Below are positions 1 to 6,099 of a stretch of DNA of 6,099 bases, piece after piece. The stretch comes from Myxococcota bacterium. GTDB taxonomy: Bacteria; Myxococcota; Polyangia; GCA-2747355; JAKLHH01. Below the pieces are notes generated by a model, which saw only the letters and a list, made by a program, of their open reading frames with translations, did no database searches and was not told the origin of the DNA. The position numbers and the translations under genes were made by a program. How positions within the stretch are numbered: the first letter of the stretch is position 1; each line of letters starts with the position of its first letter. The stretch spans positions 1-6,099 of the forward strand of contig JAKLHH010000502.1 of NCBI GenBank assembly GCA_022710245.1. Reading direction: 5' to 3'.

Positions 1-225
1 CTGCTTGGCGGGCAGGCCAGTCGCCTTGGCGAGCTTGGTCCGGCCCGCCGGCGTCGCGCCCTGCTCGAGCAGCTCGTCGGAGCTGTTCACGCCCGCCTTG
101 GCGAGCTTCTTGGCCGCGTCCTCGGGCAGGATGTGCCCCAGGGGATAGGTGCTGGCCAGCGCGCGGCCCTCCAGCGCCACCGCCGCCACCACCAGGATCG
201 TGAGGACTCGAAGCGCTCTGCTCAT
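1..225 (-). CDS. Exported DUF4332-like helix-hairpin-helix protein, C-terminus outside window
   Basis: Seen: an open frame of 75 codons starting with ATG at 225 and running off the left edge. The first 24 residues form a typical signal peptide: basic start (MSRALR), hydrophobic core (VLTILVVAAVAL), and a c-region ending in ALA, with predicted cleavage before STYPL. A GGAGG ribosome site lies 9 nt upstream of the ATG, which supports this start. The mature part (HILPEDAAKKLAKAGVNSSD, then a stretch with LLEQGATPAGRTKLAKATGL) matches the DUF4332 pattern of a helix-hairpin-helix, 'LL..GATP.GR..LA..TG'. Known of the family: DUF4332 is related to the helix-hairpin-helix folds of DNA-binding proteins, but its function is unsettled. 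Inferred: the protein acts in the periplasm or outside the cell, so a classical DNA role is unlikely. It is divergent from the HDIG gene and could share regulation with it. The family call is by recognition of the motif only. Confidence 0.8.
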   Translation of the reverse strand, partial: MSRALRVLTILVVAAVALEGRALASTYPLGHILPEDAAKKLAKAGVNSSDELLEQGATPAGRTKLAKATGLPAKQ

Positions 226-234
226 GGTCGATCG

Positions 235-239
235 CCTCC
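235..239 (-). promoter_or_regulatory. Ribosome binding site of the exported protein gene
   Basis: On the minus strand GGAGG is followed by nine bases and then ATG at 225. It is a strong Shine-Dalgarno match and fixes the start of the signal-peptide protein. Confidence 0.7.
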
Positions 240-243
240 GTAG

Positions 244-261
244 GTGCCTTCCCTCCGGCAC
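244..261 (-). promoter_or_regulatory. Small stem-loop in the leader of the exported protein gene
   Basis: On the minus strand GTGCC (261-257) and GGCAC (248-244) form a perfect 5-bp stem around the 8-nt loop GGAGGGAA. It lies just upstream of the true ribosome site at 239-235 and close to the start point expected from the weak promoter candidate at 268-273. The loop carries a second Shine-Dalgarno-like sequence. The stem is short and could be chance in DNA this GC-rich. Confidence 0.25.
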
Positions 262-267
262 GCGCCA

Positions 268-273
268 AGCATA
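268..273 (-). promoter_or_regulatory. Weak -10 candidate for the exported protein gene
   Basis: The minus strand reads TATGCT here, four of six matches to TATAAT, in the only AT-richer spot of this leader. Transcription from it would begin near 261 and give a leader of about 36 nt. No convincing -35 box is found 16-18 nt upstream, so this is tentative. Confidence 0.25.
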
Positions 274-348
274 CACCACCCGGACGGCGTGGCGCACCTT
301 CGGATGGTGGTGGCGGCGTCTTGGTCGCCAAGTGGCGCGGAGCTCCGA

Positions 349-377
349 TTGACCACCGGCGGTGGGGTGCATAGGAT
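349..377 (+). promoter_or_regulatory. Candidate sigma70-type promoter for the HDIG gene
   Basis: TTGACC (349-354, five of six to TTGACA) is separated by exactly 17 bp from TAGGAT (372-377, four of six to TATAAT with the key TA and final AT kept). The predicted start point, about 383-385, gives a very short leader before the ATG at 402. The spacer contains the inverted repeat CCACCG-G-CGGTGG (353-365), which overlaps the end of the -35 box and could be an operator. Spacing and -35 quality are good for a GC-rich genome, but there is no experimental support in the sequence. Confidence 0.45.
353..365. repeat. Inverted repeat inside promoter spacer
   Basis: CCACCG, one base, CGGTGG: a perfect dyad with 6-bp arms placed between the -35 and -10 boxes of the promoter candidate. 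Such a position would suit a repressor or MerR-type activator site, but the arms are short and wholly G/C-rich apart from one A/T pair, so chance is a real alternative. Confidence 0.3.
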
Positions 378-384
378 GCCTGCG

Positions 385-405
385 ATGATCTCGATGGTGA
401 GATGA
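385..405 (+). other. Six-codon upstream ORF overlapping the HDIG gene start
   Basis: ATG at 385 opens a frame encoding MISMVR and stops at TGA 403-405, which overlaps the ATG at 402 as ATGA. An AGGA lies 8 nt before its ATG (373-376). The HDIG start itself has only GGTGA (396-400) one base away, too close for a usual ribosome site. The arrangement would suit translational coupling through the ATGA overlap. It conflicts with the promoter candidate, whose start point would leave the AGGA outside the transcript, so at most one of the two readings is right as drawn. No evidence that the peptide itself matters. Confidence 0.3.
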
Positions 406-2702
406 GCGGACCCCCGTCCATCCTCGTGCGCGCCCGGTCGTGGGCGAGCCACCCCGGCGTGCAGCGCGCCCTGCTGTGGGGCGCCGCCGTGGGGATGGCG
501 CTGCTCCTGGCCGGCCTCTGCCTGCTGGAGTCAGCGTACTACCCGCTGGTCGAGCTGCCGAAGGGGAGCGTCTCCGGCTACACGGTGCGCGCCACCCACG
601 ACGCCGTCTACGATCTGCACGAGACCTTCCGCGCCGAGGCCGAGGAGGCCCGCCTCACCTACGTCCCCATCTATAACCGCGACGACGGGCTCCCCTTCGA
701 CCGCCTGGCGCCGATCCTCCGCGCCGCGCTGGCCGAGCCCTTCACCACCTGGAGGTACCCGCCGCTCCCCGAGCCCGAGGAGGGGACGCTGCCGCCGGAC
801 GCAGGCCCGCCCGATCTCGGAGCGCGGGACCTCCGGGCGCGGGACCTGCGCAAGCCCTCGGAGGCCGGTGTCACCGACGGAGGGCCAGGCGGGCCGCTGG
901 GCACGGGCCCGGTCGCCGAGCGGCGCCGCGAGATCGACTCGCTGGTGCAGGGCTGCTTCCGCCTGCTGGAGACCTTCTACAAGGACGGCGTGGTCGGTGA
1001 CAGCGAGTTCCCGAAGGAGAAGCGCTCGATCCGCGTCCTCTACAAGAACGAGTGGGGCCAGAGCGAGTACGGGCAGCGGCCCACCGCCGACCTGCATCGC
1101 TTCTCCAGCCTGCGCCTCGCGCTGGAGCGCAGCGTCGCCCAGATCTACTTCAAGACCGACCCCCGCGTGCGCGAGCAGATCATCAACTACATCCTGCAGC
1201 GGCTCCCGCCGAACCTCACCTACGCGAAGGAGAACGATCGCTTCATCGGCGACATCTCGCAGGTGACCGGCGTCAAGGTGGTGTTGATCCGCAGCGGCGA
1301 GATCCTGGTGCGCCGCGGCCAGACCGTCGACACGCGGGCCTACTACGCGATCCGCGCGAGCGTGCTCGCCGCCTCGGAGACCTCGCGGCTGGGCAGCCGC
1401 GCGAGCCGCTTCGGCCTGCTGCTGGCGCTGATGCTCCTCTTCGTGGTGGCGACCCGCGAGGTGGCGTCCGGGCCGTTCCGGAGCATGCGGGCGTACCTGG
1501 CCGTCTACGCGGGCCTCGTCATCCTGCTCGCCGGGGGCAAGCTCCTGCTCGTCTATTTCCCGCTCCACCCCTCGGTGGTGCCGCAGGCGGCGCTGGCGCT
1601 GATCGCGGCGGTCGTGCTCGGACGGGCGCCCGGGCTGCTGGCCGCCATCCTGGTGCCCGCGTGCTTCCTCGTCACGCAGACCTTCGACCTCTCCACGCTC
1701 CTCGTCGGCGCCTCGGGGGGCCTGACCGCCGCGCTGGTCGTGCGCCGCCGGCGTCGCGGCTCGGCGCTGGCGGCCGGCATCCTGGTGGGGCTGGTGCAGG
1801 CGCTGGTCTTCGAGGCGACCCGCGCCCTCGAGGGGAGGCCGCGCACGTACGCCGAGCTGTGGTCGGCGGGGCAGGCGTTCGTCAGCGGGCTCCTCGCGGG
1901 CGGGCTCGCGATCGTCTCGCTCCCCTTCGTCGAGCGGCTCCTCGGCAAGAGCTCGCGGGGCAAGCTGCGCGTGCTCACCGACTTCGACCACCCGCTGGTG
2001 AGGGAGCTGCGCGAGCGCGCGCCCGGCACCTTCGCGCACACGGTGACGCTGACGACCATGGTGGAGCTCTCGGTCGAGGCCGTCGGCGGCGAGCGGCTGC
2101 TGGCGCGCGCCGGGACGCTCTTCCACGACATCGGCAAGATGCTGAGCCCGCTCTACTTCGTCGAGAACCAGACGGCCGGCGGCAGCGCCATCGCGAGGCT
2201 GACCCCGGCGGAGCGGGCGCGCGGCACCATCGTTCATGTGGCCGACGGGCTCGCGCTGGCCAAGCGCCACCGGCTGCCGCCCGACGTCGCGGCGTTCATC
2301 GCCGAGCACCACGGCACGACCGAGCTCACGGAGCTGGCGCGCGAGGCGCGCGCCGCGGGTGCGACGGTGGACCCGGAGCGCTTCCGCTACCCGGGGCCCA
2401 AGCCGCAGTCCGTCGAGACCGCGATCCTGATGATCGCCAACGCCGTCGAGGAGGGCACCCGCGCGCTGGTCGACCCCGACGAGGCGAGCCTGCGCGCGCT
2501 GGTCGAGCGGGTGGTCCTGGACGGCCTCTCGGCGTTTCAGTTCGATCAGTGCGGGATCCACCAGGGGGAGCTGCGGGTGGTGACGGAGTCGCTCGTCGCC
2601 TACCTCGTCGGCCGGGTGCAGCTGCGCCAGCCGACGCCGGTCCCTGCCTCGACCCCGGCGGCGCCGGCCTCGGGGGAGACGCCCTCGTCGCCTGCGCCCT
2701 GA
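402..2702 (+). CDS. PgpH-family membrane HD-domain protein (putative cyclic-di-AMP phosphodiesterase)
   Basis: Seen: 766 residues in the order of the 7TMR-HDED / 7TM / HDIG family. One N-terminal membrane segment (about 23-42) leads to an extracytoplasmic domain (about 50-330), then seven membrane segments (about 337-351, 364-386, 392-406, 410-427, 431-447, 454-470, 492-512) and a cytoplasmic HD domain (about 525-720). HD ligands visible are H546 (PGTFAHT), H575-D576 in HDIGK, H612 (IVHVADG) and H636-H637 (EHHGT). The last expected ligand, Asp in the usual 'ADAVEA', is N680 (IANAVEE). A Pro/Asp/Gly-rich stretch (about 122-172) with a repeated ARDLR interrupts the extracytoplasmic domain, and the C-terminus is a Pro/Ala/Ser tail. 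Known: Listeria PgpH of this family hydrolyses cyclic di-AMP to pApA. Inferred: same substrate class here, with activity in doubt because of N680. The usual phoH and ybeY neighbours are absent. ATG 402 is the first start after an in-frame stop at 372; GTG 426 or ATG 495 are poorer, the latter inside the first membrane segment. Confidence 0.88.
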   Translation: MSGPPSILVRARSWASHPGVQRALLWGAAVGMALLLAGLCLLESAYYPLVELPKGSVSGYTVRATHDAVYDLHETFRAEAEEARLTYVPIYNRDDGLPFDRLAPILRAALAEPFTTWRYPPLPEPEEGTLPPDAGPPDLGARDLRARDLRKPSEAGVTDGGPGGPLGTGPVAERRREIDSLVQGCFRLLETFYKDGVVGDSEFPKEKRSIRVLYKNEWGQSEYGQRPTADLHRFSSLRLALERSVAQIYFKTDPRVREQIINYILQRLPPNLTYAKENDRFIGDISQVTGVKVVLIRSGEILVRRGQTVDTRAYYAIRASVLAASETSRLGSRASRFGLLLALMLLFVVATREVASGPFRSMRAYLAVYAGLVILLAGGKLLLVYFPLHPSVVPQAALALIAAVVLGRAPGLLAAILVPACFLVTQTFDLSTLLVGASGGLTAALVVRRRRRGSALAAGILVGLVQALVFEATRALEGRPRTYAELWSAGQAFVSGLLAGGLAIVSLPFVERLLGKSSRGKLRVLTDFDHPLVRELRERAPGTFAHTVTLTTMVELSVEAVGGERLLARAGTLFHDIGKMLSPLYFVENQTAGGSAIARLTPAERARGTIVHVADGLALAKRHRLPPDVAAFIAEHHGTTELTELAREARAAGATVDPERFRYPGPKPQSVETAILMIANAVEEGTRALVDPDEASLRALVERVVLDGLSAFQFDQCGIHQGELRVVTESLVAYLVGRVQLRQPTPVPASTPAAPASGETPSSPAP
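822..851 (+). repeat. 15-bp tandem duplication encoding ARDLR twice
   Basis: The 11-mer GCGCGGGACCT occurs at 822-832 and again at 837-847, a 15-bp period that encodes residues 141-150 as ARDLR-ARDLR. It lies in the low-complexity insert of the HDIG protein's extracytoplasmic domain and keeps frame. It looks like replication slippage in a tolerant linker. Confidence 0.7.
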
Positions 2703-2713
2703 TCAGGGCGTGG
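2692..2713. terminator. Shared-stop palindrome, possible bidirectional terminator hairpin
   Basis: CGCCCTGATCAGGGCG (2695-2710) is a perfect 16-bp palindrome. Its central TGATCA (2700-2705) gives the TGA stop of the HDIG gene on the plus strand and the TGA stop of the ATPase/TPR gene on the minus strand. In plus-strand RNA the stem can extend through two G-U pairs to C2692-G2713. There is no intergenic base, so any 3' processing signal must overlap coding sequence. No run of U follows on either strand, so a classical intrinsic terminator is not shown; the hairpin may instead define or protect 3' ends. The palindrome is certain, its function is inferred. Confidence 0.45.
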
Positions 2714-5700
2714 TCTTCAGCCGCAGGTAGTCCCGCCGCACGCACGCGTTCAGCCGCACCTTCTCGAAGGCGTCGCGCCACTCCTCCGACTCCAGGCGGG
2801 CGAGCTTGCCCATCAGCCCGTTGTGCGCGTGCTCGAGGTAGTCGAGGCAGGAGGGATCCTGCATCGCCGAGAGGATGCGGAAGTGCGTGTAGTAGATCTC
2901 CTCCTCGGAGGACTCGATGATCCGCTGCTCGGCGAGCAGCTCGACCGCCCTGCGCGAGAGCGCCCGCGCGGCGTCGAGGTTGCCGAGCAGCGCGGTGGCC
3001 CGCGCCGAGCGGCTGAGGCCAGGGATCTCGCCGACGATCAGCCGTGCGGCGCGCGCGGTCTCTGCGGCCTCGGTCGCCTCGTCGACGGCGCGGGTCGCGT
3101 CGGAGGCGCTGTTGCGCTCGCAGAGCGTCCAGGCGATCGCGTTGCGGGCGTTGACGGCGATGTACTTCGCCCCGATCTTCTCCGCGATGGCCTTGGCGCT
3201 GTCGAGGAACCGCAGCGCGCCGTGGTAGCGTCGCGTCGCCGCCTCCAGCAGGCCGAGGTAGACCAGCGTGTCGGCCTCGCTCCACCGCGAGCCGGTCTCG
3301 CGGTGGATGGCGAGCGCGTCCTCCAGGTGACGGCGGGCGAAGTCGTAGAGCCCGAGCTCGAGGTAGACGATGCCGATCACCGAGGCGTTGTCGCCCTCGC
3401 GGGCGCGGTCGCCGAACTGCTCGCAGAGCTTGAAGCTGAAGAGCGCCTCGTCGAGCGCCTTGGCGAAGTCTCCGCGGCAGTAGTGGACGACCGCGAGGTT
3501 GTTCCGCAGCACGCGCTCCTGCCACTGGTCGCCGGTCTGCTTGATCAGCTCGAGCGCTGGCTTGTACTGCGCGAAGGCCTCGTCGTAGCGGGCCTGCACG
3601 AGCCAGATGCGGCCGAGCGCGATGCGCGCGCGGACCTGGCTGGGCAGGGCGCTCTGCTCCTCGAAGCTCTCCAGCGCCTTGCTCACCGCCTCGATCGCCC
3701 GCGGGTGGTCGTTGAGGCGCTCGTACGCCTCGCCGCGCAGGCGCAGCGCCTCGCCGCGCGCGAGAGGGTCCTCGGACCGCTGGGCGGCTGCCTCGGCCTG
3801 CTCGGCCGCGCTCAGCGCCCCGTAGAAGTCGCCGAGCCGGAGCAGCCGGTGCGCCTCGCGGCTGCGGAGGTCGGTGAGGCGGGCCGCGTCGTCGCCGCAG
3901 AGCTGGCGCAGCGCCTCGAGGTCCGCCGCCTGCTGCGTGTGCAGCCCGAGCTGCCCGTGCACCCGCTCCAGCCCGGCGTAGGCCAGGTAGTCGTGACCGG
4001 GGTCGCGGCCGTCGCCGAGCCGGAGCGCGCTCTGGTAGAGCTCGAGGGCCTCCCGGCTGGCGAAGGCCGCCGCCGCCTCGTTCGCGGCGCGCAGGTAGTA
4101 CTGCGCGGCCTCCTGGTTCTGGCCGCTCAGCTCGAGGTGGCGGGCGAGCTCCGCGGGGGAGTCGCTGGAGCCTCGCGCGAGGCGCCTCAGCACGATCTCG
4201 GCGACCTGCCGGTGCAGGGCTCGGCGGGCGACGTTGCTGATCGCCTCGTAGACCACCTCCTGGATCAGCACGTGCCGGAAGGCCCACTCGCGCTCGAACT
4301 GCTCGCTCAGGCCGGAGGTCGAGGCGGAGGGCGCCGCCGTGCGCAGCCCCGGCACGATCAGCCCCGCGTTGCGCAGCTGGGCCAGCGAGCGGGCCGGGTT
4401 GCGACCGACGAGCTTGGCGAGGATCCCCTCGCGGAAGGTGGGGCCGATCACCGCCGCGTGCTGGAGCACCAGCTTCACCGCCGCCGGCAGCCGGTCGAGG
4501 CGCCCCGCGACCACTCCCTGCACCGTGGGCGGCACGTCGGCCGCCTCGGCCGAGCGCGGATCGAGCTCGCTGATCGCGCGGGTCAGCTCGTGGATGTAGA
4601 ACGGGTTGCCGCCGGCGCGGCGGATGACCTCGCCGATCACCTGCGGGGTGGCGCGGGGCCCAAGCTCCTCGATCACCAGCCGCTGCCGCTCGCGGTCGTC
4701 GAGCTCCTCGAGGAGGAGGACCGCGGCGGCGGCGGGGTCGATGATGCTCTGCGGAGCGGCGCCGTCCTCGAGGCGGGTGCTGAGCAGCAGCAGCAGCGGA
4801 CCGGCCGCCTCCTCCGGGTGCTCCACGAGGAACCTCAGACACTCGATCGACGCGCTGTCTGCCCAGTGCAGGTCCTCGATGGCGATCGCCGTGGGGCGCG
4901 ACCCGGCCAGGCGGTTCAGCAGCGCTCGCATGCCGAGCTGGATCCGGCGCCGGCTGAAGGCCTCGCCCACCTCCGGACCTCGCGCGGGGGCCGGCGCGAG
5001 GAGAGACTCGAGGCTCTCCAGGGCCTGCGCTTCGCCCTCGCCGAGGAGCTGGCGCAGGGAGTCGAGGAGGCGCCCCCGCGAGCGATCGCCGCGCGCGCTC
5101 CAGACGCCGGTCACCGCGCGGAGCAGATCGACCAGCACGGCGTGCGGGGTGCCGCGGCGGAGCGGCGTGGCGGCCACCGCGACCGCGCGGGCGTCGGTCG
5201 TGTGGCCGCTCAGGAACTCGTCGAGGAGCCGGCTCTTGCCGATCCCCGGCTCACCGCAGATCAGCGCGCTGCGCTGGGCGCCGCGCAGCAGCGCCTCTCG
5301 CCAGGTGGTGCGGAGCGCACGGACCTCGGCCTCGCGCCCGACGAAGGCGCCCGCCTTGCGGCGAGACGAGCGGAGCCGCGGCCCGAGCACGCGGTGGCAG
5401 CGGATCAGCTTGCCGTGGCGCTGCAGGACCTGGTCCTCTCGCAGCGCGTAGTGGTGCGCGGCGAGGGGGCTCGCGGCGCCGGCGACCAGGATCTGTCCGG
5501 CGGGCGCGTGCTGGGCGAGCGCCTCGGTCTCGACCAGCGCGTTGCCGAGGAGCTGGTAGGGCTGATCAGCGACGGGGCCGCCCATGCGCGCGGTGCCGGC
5601 GCGGATGCCGATGCGGACCGCGAGCCCTCCGCCCGCATCGCCGTCCGGATCGGGGCCCAGGTGGGCGGCGGCCTCGCGAGCGTCGAGCGCGAAGCGGACA

Positions 5701-6099
5701 GCGGCCGCGATGTCGTTCTCGTCGGCCGCGGGCAGCCCGAAGAGCATCAGCAGGCGCTGCGGGCCGCCCTGGTGCGGGATGCCGTCCAGCTTGTAGGCGA
5801 TATCGGAGAGCAGCGCGCGCGCCTGCTCGCGGCTCTCCTCGGGGCCCTCGAGGAGCACGGCCACCGCGATGAAGCGCTTCTTCTCGCCGAGCGAGGGCGT
5901 CGGCTCGGACTCGAGGTCGGTGGTCTTCTGCGCGATCACCAGCGCCTCGGACTCTGCGCGCGCCGGCGCGGCGGGCTGCGCAGGCGGGGCGGCCCGCGCG
6001 GCCTCGGCAGCCGCCGCGGCCTCCTCGAGCGCTGCGGCCTGGGCGATCAGCTCCGGCGGGGCGGTGCGATCACCGTCGTGGGTGTCCTCCTCCATCTCG
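2703..6099 (-). CDS. Degenerate-cyclase / AAA-STAND ATPase / TPR signalling protein, N-terminus possibly outside window
   Basis: Residues are numbered from the ATG at 6095 (1130 residues). Seen, in order: an Ala/Pro/Glu-rich linker (1-72); a class III cyclase-like fold (about 74-237) with family landmarks MLFGLPAADENDIAAAV, VRIGIRAG and HAPAGQILVAG; an AAA_16-type ATPase starting at FVGREAE (251), Walker A GEPGIGKS (281-288), Walker B AIAIEDLHWAD (D408), then GGNPFYIHEL (495-504) and GRLDRLP before a winged-helix-like segment; and a helical TPR array from about 645 to 1100. The cyclase-like part lacks the metal-binding aspartates, so it is probably not catalytic. Known: this layout occurs in bacterial STAND regulators and in PknK-like Ser/Thr kinases. 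Inferred: an ATP-switched cytoplasmic scaffold or regulator. The frame is open past 6095 to the edge and no ribosome site can be seen, so the linker may follow an unseen kinase domain; ATG 6095 remains a possible start. No signal peptide, membrane segment or output DNA-binding domain is visible. Confidence 0.85.
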   Translation of the reverse strand, partial: EMEEDTHDGDRTAPPELIAQAAALEEAAAAAEAARAAPPAQPAAPARAESEALVIAQKTTDLESEPTPSLGEKKRFIAVAVLLEGPEESREQARALLSDIAYKLDGIPHQGGPQRLLMLFGLPAADENDIAAAVRFALDAREAAAHLGPDPDGDAGGGLAVRIGIRAGTARMGGPVADQPYQLLGNALVETEALAQHAPAGQILVAGAASPLAAHHYALREDQVLQRHGKLIRCHRVLGPRLRSSRRKAGAFVGREAEVRALRTTWREALLRGAQRSALICGEPGIGKSRLLDEFLSGHTTDARAVAVAATPLRRGTPHAVLVDLLRAVTGVWSARGDRSRGRLLDSLRQLLGEGEAQALESLESLLAPAPARGPEVGEAFSRRRIQLGMRALLNRLAGSRPTAIAIEDLHWADSASIECLRFLVEHPEEAAGPLLLLLSTRLEDGAAPQSIIDPAAAAVLLLEELDDRERQRLVIEELGPRATPQVIGEVIRRAGGNPFYIHELTRAISELDPRSAEAADVPPTVQGVVAGRLDRLPAAVKLVLQHAAVIGPTFREGILAKLVGRNPARSLAQLRNAGLIVPGLRTAAPSASTSGLSEQFEREWAFRHVLIQEVVYEAISNVARRALHRQVAEIVLRRLARGSSDSPAELARHLELSGQNQEAAQYYLRAANEAAAAFASREALELYQSALRLGDGRDPGHDYLAYAGLERVHGQLGLHTQQAADLEALRQLCGDDAARLTDLRSREAHRLLRLGDFYGALSAAEQAEAAAQRSEDPLARGEALRLRGEAYERLNDHPRAIEAVSKALESFEEQSALPSQVRARIALGRIWLVQARYDEAFAQYKPALELIKQTGDQWQERVLRNNLAVVHYCRGDFAKALDEALFSFKLCEQFGDRAREGDNASVIGIVYLELGLYDFARRHLEDALAIHRETGSRWSEADTLVYLGLLEAATRRYHGALRFLDSAKAIAEKIGAKYIAVNARNAIAWTLCERNSASDATRAVDEATEAAETARAARLIVGEIPGLSRSARATALLGNLDAARALSRRAVELLAEQRIIESSEEEIYYTHFRILSAMQDPSCLDYLEHAHNGLMGKLARLESEEWRDAFEKVRLNACVRRDYLRLKTTP

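Noticed and set aside
321..331. Short inverted repeat TTGG-TCG-CCAA in the intergenic region
   Set aside because: Four-base arms are expected by chance and it lines up with no promoter element.
149..352. Short plus-strand open frame across the left gene and the intergenic region
   Set aside because: It runs antisense through a signal peptide with a good ribosome site, and its own translation is low-complexity.
531..2561. Minus-strand open frame of 676 codons opposite the HDIG gene
   Set aside because: Its translation is a run of Arg, Ala, Gly, His and Asp with no domain or motif. It is the antisense shadow expected opposite a very GC-rich coding gene, while the plus-strand frame has clear family motifs and membrane segments.
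1052..2920. Plus-strand open frame of 622 codons overlapping the HDIG gene and running into the next gene
   Set aside because: Arg/Ala/Gly/Pro-rich translation without motifs, out of phase with the well-supported gene.
2326..4842. Minus-strand open frame of 838 codons inside the ATPase/TPR gene and past its end
   Set aside because: Low-complexity Arg/Pro/Ala translation in the wrong phase; the overlapping frame has Walker motifs and TPRs and explains the region.
4606..5451. Plus-strand open frame of 281 codons opposite the ATPase domain
   Set aside because: Ser/Arg-rich translation typical of an antisense shadow, no ribosome site or recognisable domain.
1..6099. Search for CRISPR repeats, tRNA or rRNA genes, insertion-sequence ends, phage or defence operons
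   Set aside because: Nothing found by eye: almost all the sequence is taken up by three genes, composition is even throughout, and no sign of a mobile element is visible.

Overview
The window is very GC-rich with strong G/C preference at third codon positions. Together with the protein types present (a degenerate-cyclase/AAA/TPR protein, a DUF4332-like exported protein, and an HDIG membrane protein with a Pro/Asp/Gly-rich insert), this suggests a myxobacterium or related deltaproteobacterial lineage (Myxococcota). That placement rests on protein style and composition; no marker gene is present.

Layout. Positions 1-225 (minus strand) hold the first 75 codons of a small exported protein whose C-terminus lies outside the window. 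Positions 226-401 are a divergent intergenic region with one good sigma70-type promoter candidate for the rightward gene, one weaker candidate for the leftward gene, two short inverted repeats and a six-codon upstream ORF. Positions 402-2702 (plus strand) encode a complete 766-residue membrane protein of the 7TMR-HDED / 7TM / HD family, the family of the cyclic-di-AMP phosphodiesterase PgpH. Positions 2703-6099 (minus strand) encode a large protein with a degenerate cyclase-like domain, an AAA/STAND ATPase core and a long TPR array. Its reading frame is still open at the right edge, so an N-terminal domain (in this family often a Ser/Thr kinase) may lie outside.

The two large genes are convergent with no intergenic base. 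The hexamer TGATCA supplies both TGA stops and sits at the centre of a perfect 16-bp palindrome that may act as a shared 3' hairpin. No operon links the genes, so a joint pathway cannot be claimed. The HDIG protein and the ATPase/TPR protein both look like signalling proteins: one a putative nucleotide second-messenger phosphodiesterase, the other an ATP-driven scaffold or regulator.

The points most worth a second look are the loss of the last conserved metal-ligand aspartate in the HD domain (N680), the loss of the catalytic positions in the cyclase-like domain, and the shared-stop palindrome. I see no tRNA, rRNA, CRISPR array, insertion sequence or phage gene, and no clear evidence for a new multi-gene system.
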